Assembly: GCA_028713675.1 (NCBI GenBank)
Contig: JAQTNV010000014.1
Coordinates: forward strand, 1-64,000
Reading direction: 5' to 3'
DNA from: a bacterium
GTDB lineage: Bacteria > Desulfobacterota > JAPLJL01
DNA length: 64,000 nucleotides
The translations under genes were made by a program, and so were the position numbers. Shown here in pieces: positions 58,450 through 64,000 of this stretch. Below the pieces are notes generated by a model, which searched no databases, was not told where the DNA came from, and was given only the letters and a program-made list of their open reading frames with translations. Position 1 is the first letter of the stretch. Every line of letters starts with the position of its first letter.

Positions 58450-60198
58450 CTATCTCCCGATAATCCGGAGTTCCACCCTCCGATTTTTCTCCCGCCCGAC
58501 CGGGGTGGTGTTGCTGGCCACCGGCCGCGACTTGCCGAATCCGAAGACCTGAACCCGGTCGGCGGTAATTCCCCGAGCCATGAGGAAAATCTTGATCCAG
58601 ATTGATCGGTATTCCGAGAGTTCCTGATTGTATCGGGCCGGTCCTTCATCGTCGGTATGGCCTTCAACCCGGATTTTTATTCCGGGATTCTCCTGCATCA
58701 CCTTTAAAACATCGTTAACCACCGGAAGCGACTCGGGCAGGATTACGGCTTCGTTCAGCAGAAATTTAATCGGCTCGGCCAGTTCGATCTTATTTCCGGA
58801 AATCCAGGCCAGTCTTTTCGTCCCTGCCGGGGAAACGCTTTCCTCAGGCTGAACCGGAGGATTGACCGGGACCGCCGCCACATTCAAGGGTTTTCGAATC
58901 GCCCGCTTCCCTCCGGGAGGCGGGGGAACAACCGCCGGGGCCGACGACGGGGCAACCTTAGGGGCAGGAGGAGCCGGAGCCGCCGCCACTTCCGGCGCGG
59001 GTGCCGCCGGGGCCGGGGCAACCTCAGGAGCAGGAGGAGCCGGGGCCGGAGCAGGGGCTGCTTCCGGAACCACGGGGACAACCACTGGAACCGGCGGGGC
59101 CGCCGCCACTTCCGGCGCGGGCACCGGGGCCGGAGCAGGCTCAGGAGCGGGAGCCGGGGGCGCCGCCGCCACTTCCGGCGCGGGTGCTGCCGGGGCCGGG
59201 GCAGCTTCAGGAGCAGGAGGAGCTGGGGCCGGAGCAGGAGCAGCTTCCGGAGCCACTGGAACAACCACTGGGACCGGAGGAGCCGCCGCCACTTCCGGCG
59301 CGGGCACCGGGGCCGGAGCAGGCGCGGGCGGAGCCGGGGCCGGCGCAGCTTCAGGAGCAGGAGGAAGAGCGGCAATTTCCGGGGCCATTGGAGGCGCCAT
59401 CATTTCCGGGATGGTTTCAGGAACCGTCACCGGAGCCGCCGTTGGAGCGGGCGGAGCCGCAGCTACCGGCGGAGGCAATGCCGCTTCCGGAGCCGCCATC
59501 TCTCCCCCGGGCATCGGAACCGGCTCCTGGGGCATTCCGGCTTCCCCTAAAGGAGGGATTTCCGCCAGTGCCAGCTGATCACCTTCGCTGGGAAGGGGCG
59601 GGAGTTCGGAAATCTCAGGCTGAGCCATTCCCCCCGCTTCCGATCCCGGAGCCGATTCAAGGGGCGGGATCCCCGCCCCGGATTCGGTCAGCGGCGGAAC
59701 CTCGGCAACCGCATCTCCCGACTGGGCCGGGGGCGCGGCGGCCGGGGCCGGAGCAGTGTCTTCCTGATGAGTAATAGAAACATGAAGAGCGTTTCCATCC
59801 TTCTGAATCTGGTATTTCAATTTTTTGGTCAGAACAATCTCAATCCGCCCCAGATTGTCGTTTTCTTCACCAAGCTGGGTGACTTTAATGTCTTTGACAA
59901 AAGCATTGTTGACTGAAATAGACTTTTTGACATCCTTTAAGTTGGCTTTGGATAAGTCAATCATGACCCGGAAGGGGTCTTCCAACCGATAATCAGTATA
60001 AGTAGGGTTGCTTTTGGTTTTTATCGTAATATCCGTGGAATCTTTGGCGGATTTGGCATCAATGCTCAGGACCTGGTTCAATCCTGCATCTTTGGCATTA
60101 ACGTTGTCGGGCAGTAAACCCAAAAGCAGGAAAAGCAAGCTTGAGATAAAGATAAGTATGGGAATAAAGTTAAATCCATTTCCAAATCTCTTTCTCAT
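58450..60198 (-). CDS. AMIN-domain, Pro/Ala-rich, OmpA-like envelope protein
   Basis: 582 aa from ATG 60198 (GGGGG upstream; an in-frame GTG five codons earlier is less likely). Signal peptide ends near NVNAKDA. Residues about 40-140 are an AMIN domain (STDITIKTKSNPTYTDYRLE, FRVMIDLSK), which binds peptidoglycan or directs septal or polar location. Residues 140-460 are Pro/Ala/Glu-rich, containing a 61-residue unit repeated twice. The C-terminus (about 470-582) is an OmpA-like peptidoglycan-binding domain: IRVEGHTDDEGPARYNQELSEY and FGFGKSRPVASN, NRRVELRI. It likely spans the periplasm as a tether. Own promoter upstream. Confidence 0.9.
   Translation of the reverse strand: MRKRFGNGFNFIPILIFISSLLFLLLGLLPDNVNAKDAGLNQVLSIDAKSAKDSTDITIKTKSNPTYTDYRLEDPFRVMIDLSKANLKDVKKSISVNNAFVKDIKVTQLGEENDNLGRIEIVLTKKLKYQIQKDGNALHVSITHQEDTAPAPAAAPPAQSGDAVAEVPPLTESGAGIPPLESAPGSEAGGMAQPEISELPPLPSEGDQLALAEIPPLGEAGMPQEPVPMPGGEMAAPEAALPPPVAAAPPAPTAAPVTVPETIPEMMAPPMAPEIAALPPAPEAAPAPAPPAPAPAPVPAPEVAAAPPVPVVVPVAPEAAPAPAPAPPAPEAAPAPAAPAPEVAAAPPAPAPEPAPAPVPAPEVAAAPPVPVVVPVVPEAAPAPAPAPPAPEVAPAPAAPAPEVAAAPAPPAPKVAPSSAPAVVPPPPGGKRAIRKPLNVAAVPVNPPVQPEESVSPAGTKRLAWISGNKIELAEPIKFLLNEAVILPESLPVVNDVLKVMQENPGIKIRVEGHTDDEGPARYNQELSEYRSIWIKIFLMARGITADRVQVFGFGKSRPVASNTTPVGREKNRRVELRIIGR
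58979..59344 (-). repeat. 183-bp tandem repeat within the Pro/Ala-rich linker
   Basis: Two copies, starting at 58979 and 59162, each begin GCCGCCGCCACTTCCGGCG. Each encodes about 61 residues of the APAPAPPAPE and PVPVVVPV type. The period is a multiple of three, so length changes keep the frame. Confidence 0.8.
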
Positions 60199-60261
60199 GA
60201 TTTCCCCCTGCACTAGAATTTATTAATGAAAAACACCATAAGTTAGCGTAATCTTTTAAAT

Positions 60262-60289
60262 AATGTATCAAAGCGAAATAAAATGTCAA
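60262..60289 (-). promoter_or_regulatory. Promoter of the AMIN-OmpA gene
   Basis: On the minus strand a perfect TTGACA (60289-60284) is separated by 16 nt from TACATT (60267-60262). The transcription start would be near 60255, giving a leader of about 57 nt with a purine-rich ribosome site. Confidence 0.6.
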
Positions 60290-60316
60290 CAAAAACCCTC
60301 ATTTACAAAATTAGAA

Positions 60317-60431
60317 GCGAGAAAGGTTGGGCAGGCGGGAAAGGCGAGAAAGGTTTTTTAATATTTTTTACTTGTCCCACTTTTCCCGCATTTCTCGTTT
60401 ATCCTGAGCGTAGCCGAAGGGCTTTTCTCGC
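60317..60431. repeat. Long imperfect hairpin repeat, copy 2, with nested insert
   Basis: The same purine arm (GCGAGAAAGG, GCGGGAAAGGCGAGAAAGG) and pyrimidine arm (CTTTTCCCGCATTTCTCG) as at 31247-31345. The right arm here is interrupted by about 20 extra nt (TCCTGAGCGTAGCCGAAGGG) before CTTTTCTCGC. Confidence 0.65.
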
Positions 60432-60440
60432 ATGAATTTT

Positions 60441-61178
60441 TTAATAATCCACCCTCCAGAGAAACAAACCGCGGGCGGGAATATTGGGGCCGGCCTTTTT
60501 CCTGTCCCTCGATTCCAGAATCGTTTTTACCTGTTCCGGCCGGAACCGGCCTTTTCCGACTTCAATCAGAGTACCCACCATGTTCCGGACCATGTATTTT
60601 AAGAACCCCCCGGCGGTAACCTCAAAGACCAACAGGTTTTCCTTAATCCGGATCCTGAAATTTTCCAACGACCTGACACTGGTCTTGGCATTGCAATCCG
60701 AAGCCCGGAAAGCGGAAAAATCATGCCGCCCCACCAAAAATTGCGCAGCTTCAGTCATCGCCGGGACATCAAGTTTACAGACCAGATGCCAGGAATAGCG
60801 AAAGATCCAGGGGGAAGGTTCCTGTCGCCGGAAAACAAAATACCGGTAGGTCTTGCTCTTGGCCGCGCCCAGGGAATTAAAATCGGGAGCAACCGGGTCC
60901 AGGGCCAGAACCCGGATCGCCCGGGGGAGCAGGGCGTTCATGGCCTTTTTCAATTTTTCCGGCGGGATGGGGTTTCCGGTATGAAAATTGGCGACCTGCC
61001 CCCAGGCATGTACCCCCGCGTCTGTACGGCCCGCGCCGACCAGCTGAACGGGATGACCGACCACCCGCCGCAAGGTTTCCTGGACGACTTCCTGGATGGT
61101 GATTACGTTCGGTTGGAACTGCCAGCCGTGATAATCGGTCCCGTCGTATTGAAGGGTAAAGCGGATATTGTGCGGCAA
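60441..61178 (-). CDS. truA: tRNA pseudouridine(38-40) synthase
   Basis: 245 aa, standard length for TruA, which isomerises uridines 38-40 in the anticodon arm. The catalytic Asp is in VGAGRTDAGVHAWGQ. Further signatures: RFTLQYDGTDYHGWQFQPN, FLVGRHDFSAFRASDCNAKTSVR split over two motifs, and FLKYMVRNMVGTLIEVGKGR. The start is TTG 61178, preceded by TTAAAGAAG. A lone gene between repeat-bearing spacers. Confidence 0.96.
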   Translation of the reverse strand: MPHNIRFTLQYDGTDYHGWQFQPNVITIQEVVQETLRRVVGHPVQLVGAGRTDAGVHAWGQVANFHTGNPIPPEKLKKAMNALLPRAIRVLALDPVAPDFNSLGAAKSKTYRYFVFRRQEPSPWIFRYSWHLVCKLDVPAMTEAAQFLVGRHDFSAFRASDCNAKTSVRSLENFRIRIKENLLVFEVTAGGFLKYMVRNMVGTLIEVGKGRFRPEQVKTILESRDRKKAGPNIPARGLFLWRVDY

Positions 61179-61404
61179 CTTCTTTAATACTCGTAACTAT
61201 TCAGGTTGTTAGGTTCAAGGTTCCCATTCGCAGAGCTCAGGGCAAGCAACGTTTAAGGTTTCGGAACTTCAGAAAATATAAAAACGGTAGACGGTAGACG
61301 GGAAAAGAATAAAACATTATTAACTATTGTCTTGTGTCTAACGCTTTGCCCTATGCCCTATGCTCTATGCGTTATTAACCCTGAACGGTGAACCTAAGCA
61401 GTTA
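61179..61404. repeat. Spacer with several heptamer dialects
   Basis: GGTTGTTAGGTTCAAGG at 61203-61219, ACGGTAGACGGTAGACGGG at 61285-61303, then TTTGCCC, TATGCCC, TATGCTC and TATGCGT at 61346-61372, and ACCCTGAACGGTGAACC at 61378-61394. No gene is apparent. The TATGCCC units are the same as those inside two lipoprotein signal peptides. Confidence 0.7.
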
Positions 61405-62127
61405 CTAATACTCAAACATGATTCCACCGAACCAGGTCTCGGTGGAAAAATCAAAATCTTGCTTTTTATTAAAGTCGTTGACGTGGGAATAACGATATTC
61501 AAAAATCAGGTAGGTGTTATTGATTCCCCAATCCAGATCCAGGTTGACCCCGCTTTCCGGGCTGAGCCAGTCAAGGAGAAAAGCTCCCCCAAAAGCAAAA
61601 TGATACCCGGTGCGGTACCCGGAAATGGTGGTATTTCCTTCTTTCCGCTCGCGAAAAGCATAGAGATCCAGACCCGCCCGTCCGTACGGAACCAGGAACT
61701 GGTTTTTAAAATAAGCGAGCCGATAGGTCAGATTCAGGCCGACCGGCGCGATCTGGAATTCGGTGGTTTCCGCGGAGGCCCGGGGAGGATGGGTGCCCTG
61801 CAGGCTTTTCCCGCTGGCCTGGATCCATCCCGCTTCTCCTCCGATGGCGAGAATGCCGTATTTCTGGAGGATTTCCCTTTCCCATTCCGCCCCGAAAGAT
61901 AGAGAATTGCCGCCCCCATAAACATCCCGCCAGGTAACGTTAGCTGTAGGACCGTTGGCTTCGACATTATCCGGCCGGAACGGCCCGAACCGCAGAGAAA
62001 AAGAAGCCGTTTTCTTGGACTCAGCCTGCGCGGAGGTAAAAGGCCAGAAAATCCCGATTCCGGACAGGATGAAAATAGTCAGAAGCAAAGAGCAAGAAAT
62101 ACCCGGATGATTCCGCCGTGGTTTCAT
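61405..62127 (-). CDS. Small outer-membrane beta-barrel protein
   Basis: 240 aa from ATG 62127, immediately after the stop of the upstream gene (TAAAAATG). An open frame continues far upstream but overlaps the FN3 gene and is not coding. Signal peptide MKPRRNHPGISCSLLLTIFI to AQAES. The rest shows alternating beta strands with aromatic girdle (LTYRLAYFKNQFLVPYGRAG, YHFAFGGAFLLDWLS) and ends with a C-terminal aromatic, GGIMFEY, the outer-membrane insertion signal. An eight-stranded OMP is likely. Translationally linked to the upstream FN3/CFIATAAYG gene. Confidence 0.82.
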   Translation of the reverse strand: MKPRRNHPGISCSLLLTIFILSGIGIFWPFTSAQAESKKTASFSLRFGPFRPDNVEANGPTANVTWRDVYGGGNSLSFGAEWEREILQKYGILAIGGEAGWIQASGKSLQGTHPPRASAETTEFQIAPVGLNLTYRLAYFKNQFLVPYGRAGLDLYAFRERKEGNTTISGYRTGYHFAFGGAFLLDWLSPESGVNLDLDWGINNTYLIFEYRYSHVNDFNKKQDFDFSTETWFGGIMFEY

Positions 62128-62129
62128 TT

Positions 62130-63191
62130 TTATTCGGTTTCCGATTTTTCCCGGCCGGAATCCCCGGGAGGAGTAATCAGCCGCGCCGCCCATACTACCG
62201 GGCCTAAAAGGCTTCGCGTCATCGATTTGAGCATTGGAGACCGCGCCAGGATCCGCGCCACGGGCGGACTGGCCTGATAATAACGGTGAACCCAAAACCG
62301 GCCCAGCCGGTTCGGCAATAAAACCCGGTCGCGGAAGCTTCTCAGCTTTTGAACCTGGGGATCGTTCTCTCCCCCGAAGGCGGCGGTGGCGATAAAGCAA
62401 CCGCCCTTCTCGCTGGAAATATCCCCGAGGGCATAGGTCTGCAGGGGAGTCCCGCTGCCTTCGTCGGAGTAAGCGCTCTTGGCTGCCTGGGTGTCAACGG
62501 TCTCGACCGCGACGTAATAAGTAATTCCATTTTCCAACCCGCTCAGAACGTAACTGCTGACATTGCCCGCGTTAATCGGCGATTCCTTGGTGCCGCCGCC
62601 GTTGTAATAGCTCGAGAAGGCCGAATCGAAGCGGGAAATCGTTCCGTAATAAACATTGTAATGATCAACGTTGCTGTCGGGGGAGGAGGTCCAGTTCAAC
62701 ATTAATCTGGTATCTCCCGCTTCCACCGTCAGGTTGGTGGGAGCCTGGGGGGGATTGTATAAAGTCACGGTTTGCGCGGTGAAATTGCTGTCGGTGGCGT
62801 CTGAGCTGCTGGTAACGATCACAAAAATCGTATAGGTGTCGTTGACGTCGCCGATCTGGTTCGCGGTCAGGGTGGTGGAAACTTGAACGTCCACGGTGAC
62901 CGTTCCGGTTTGCAGGAGAGTCCCGCTGCCGGAGGTCCCGTTTCCACCCAATTCAATCCGGTAATCTCCGGAAGTGAAGCTGCTGTCTGAACTGGTGGCC
63001 TTCCAGGTAAGGGAAACCTGTTGCGAACTGGTGATTATAGCCGTGGTGGGGTTTACTTCCAGGATTGAAACCGACAGGGAGGCCCAGGCGAGATTAGGAA
63101 ACAGGGCCAAAAACAACCCCAAACATAAAACTGGAATGATACTTTTTCTTCCTCTGCAGCTCGACATTTCCGCGATTTCCTTGCCGGTCAT
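62130..63191 (-). CDS. Exported FN3-domain protein with CFIATAAYG-type C-terminus
   Basis: 353 aa from ATG 63191 (AAGGGACGG upstream); a TTG nine codons earlier is less likely. Signal peptide ends near NLAWAS. An Ig-like region at 45-145 is followed by a fibronectin type III domain at about 150-245 (PPQAPTNLTVEAGDTRLMLNW). Near residue 265 the motif GGCFIATAAFGGENDPQV starts the CFIATAAYG-type C-terminal domain, with the usual LRSFRDRVLLPNRLGRFWVHRYYQ and a final amphipathic or TM region. This tail is common on exported proteins and its role is unknown. The next gene encodes a beta-barrel, a possible partner. Confidence 0.85.
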   Translation of the reverse strand: MTGKEIAEMSSCRGRKSIIPVLCLGLFLALFPNLAWASLSVSILEVNPTTAIITSSQQVSLTWKATSSDSSFTSGDYRIELGGNGTSGSGTLLQTGTVTVDVQVSTTLTANQIGDVNDTYTIFVIVTSSSDATDSNFTAQTVTLYNPPQAPTNLTVEAGDTRLMLNWTSSPDSNVDHYNVYYGTISRFDSAFSSYYNGGGTKESPINAGNVSSYVLSGLENGITYYVAVETVDTQAAKSAYSDEGSGTPLQTYALGDISSEKGGCFIATAAFGGENDPQVQKLRSFRDRVLLPNRLGRFWVHRYYQASPPVARILARSPMLKSMTRSLLGPVVWAARLITPPGDSGREKSETE

Positions 63192-63488
63192 TATCCGTCC
63201 CTTCAGCTTCCTTGTCAAACCCGGTTCCGCTCCTTCCGGCGCGCTTTCCGGTTGGTAAACCGCGCTATTTTCCTCGGAAACTCCTTGTCAAACCTCCGGC
63301 ATTCTCATTAGAATTGACTGCGAAACATGGGAATAGTTCAAAATAATAAGGGTTCAAGGGGCCTAGGAGTCTAGCAGTCAAGTGAAAAAAATCCGATTTG
63401 GCAATAAATTTTGTCTATTTATATAGATTTGTTTTTGAAGTATTAATAATATTTGCTTCTGAACGCTAGAACCCTTGAACCCTGATTT
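63192..63488. other. Divergent intergenic region
   Basis: About 297 nt between the FN3 gene (minus) and the MlaE-type gene (plus). AT-rich near 63400-63450. Contains short heptamer-like stretches (GGGTTCAAGGGG at 63349 and CTAGAACCCTTGAACCCTG at 63466-63484). No clear promoter could be picked out. Confidence 0.4.
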
Positions 63489-64000
63489 ATGGACAAGCTG
63501 CTTTTATTTTTAGGGAAAAAAATCGTCCGCCTGGTTAATTACCTGGTGGAACTTTCCACCCTCTGGTCTTCTTCGCTTTCCGCCTTTTTCTTGAGCCCGA
63601 GACCGGAAAGACGGTTTTCCTTTCAAATCATGCTGCGCCAGATTCTGTTCACCGGCATCGAAGCCCTGCCCACGATCGGCACCATCGCCCTTTTCCTGGG
63701 GGTGGTGGTAATCATCCAAAGCCTGACCCAGCTCCCCCGGTTCGGAGGGGAGGAATACATGGGGAAAATCCTGGTCCTGGTGATCCTGCGCGAGCTGGGA
63801 CCGCTGATGACCGCTTTTCTCGTAATCGGACGCTCGGGAACGGCCATCTCCACGGAAATCGGAAACATGATCGTCGCCCATGAAATCGAAGCCCTGAAGG
63901 TCATGGGCGTCGACACCCGCCTGTTCATCGTCGCCCCCCGGATCCTGGGAGTGACCACCGCCGTCATCTGTCTTTCCCTCTATTTCGACCTGATCGCCTT
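63489..64000 (+). CDS. Second MlaE-family ABC permease (N-terminal part)
   Basis: ATG 63489 opens a frame that continues past the window end (about 170 residues visible). It starts MDKLLLFLGKKIVRLVNYLV and shows MlaE hallmarks: FLGVVVIIQSLTQL, LRELGPLMTAFLVIGRSGTA, STEIGNMIVAHEIEALKVMG and APRILGVTTAVICL. It therefore belongs to a second MCE-type lipid transporter, separate from the mlaEFD operon at 44011-47169. The heptamer text ends directly at the start codon, and no typical ribosome site is visible. Confidence 0.9.
   Translation, partial: MDKLLLFLGKKIVRLVNYLVELSTLWSSSLSAFFLSPRPERRFSFQIMLRQILFTGIEALPTIGTIALFLGVVVIIQSLTQLPRFGGEEYMGKILVLVILRELGPLMTAFLVIGRSGTAISTEIGNMIVAHEIEALKVMGVDTRLFIVAPRILGVTTAVICLSLYFDLIA

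Noticed and set aside
58862-59578. Gly/Ala-rich frame (GAGGAGAGA type) resembling a PE-PGRS or silk-like protein
   Set aside because: It is the reverse strand of the Pro/Ala-rich linker of the OmpA-like protein, whose sense strand has a signal peptide, an AMIN and an OmpA domain.
62128-62400. N-terminal extension of the beta-barrel protein
   Set aside because: The extension overlaps the FN3 gene in another frame; ATG 62127 starts directly with a signal peptide.
1-64000. tRNA, rRNA or riboswitch genes
   Set aside because: I looked for cloverleaf arms, GGTTCGAATCC-type T-loops and known riboswitch cores in the spacers and found none convincing; heptamer text such as GGTTCGAG can imitate a T-loop at 40867.

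Overview
This window comes from a GC-rich, double-membraned bacterium that is probably uncultured. Outer-membrane biology is prominent: a Mla/MCE lipid-transport operon, an OmpA-type protein, several lipoproteins and a small beta-barrel. The mix of PilT-type ATPases, DUF4388 (PATAN)-TPR-DnaJ proteins, PKD/beta-helix lipoproteins, an AmmeMemoRadiSam pair and a Hanks kinase next to an FHA protein resembles deltaproteobacterial or related candidate-phylum genomes. That placement is an inference, because the window holds no rRNA or ribosomal-protein gene. I saw no tRNA, CRISPR array, transposase or phage gene.

Layout. (1) 1-8232, minus strand: a sulfur-metabolism cluster read in the order Rrf2 regulator, cysK, cysE, ThiF-like E1, MOSC protein, cutA, larE-like, mnmA, cysteine desulfurase, followed by a lipoprotein cut by the window edge. 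(2) 8332-19242, minus: four large exported proteins, three of them lipoproteins with PKD, LVIVD or short beta repeats, the fourth a 1.4-kilo-residue protein with a C-terminal Gly-Cys/TM/Arg tail. (3) 19559-29970: a degenerate receiver protein, two paralogous PKD plus beta-helix lipoproteins, and a YfhO-type membrane protein. (4) 30427-36435: RNase H-like protein, lysophospholipase-like hydrolase, Ser/Thr kinase, FHA protein, PhnP-like hydrolase, glycosyltransferase and a Cys-rich membrane protein. (5) 36570-42606: FG-GAP lipoprotein, AraC-type regulator, two tandem PilT-like ATPases and a YfiM-like protein. (6) 42733-47169, minus: mlaE-mlaF-mlaD-purD. (7) 47380-52927, plus: NosR-like flavoprotein, a short membrane protein, AmmeMemoRadiSam radical SAM enzyme, a mini Tat peptide, a membrane-anchored Memo protein, then a thiolase. 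(8) 53147-63191, minus: ilvE, two DUF4388/J-domain/TPR paralogues, mtnA, AMIN-OmpA protein, truA, a beta-barrel and an FN3/CFIATAAYG protein. (9) 63489 to the end: the start of a second MlaE-type permease.

The strongest unexplained structure lies between genes. Nearly every spacer carries degenerate 7-nt-period arrays built from a few local dialects (for example TTTGACC, TTTTACC, TATGCCC, GTTCAAG, AACTCGA). The same dialects make up the coding DNA of three lipoprotein signal peptides. A second layer consists of GTAG-headed hairpins with the architecture of REP/REPIN elements. They occur in several stem families, sometimes with nested loop insertions, and one complete 56-nt REPIN-like element lies in frame inside a coding sequence. 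No RAYT transposase is present in the window.
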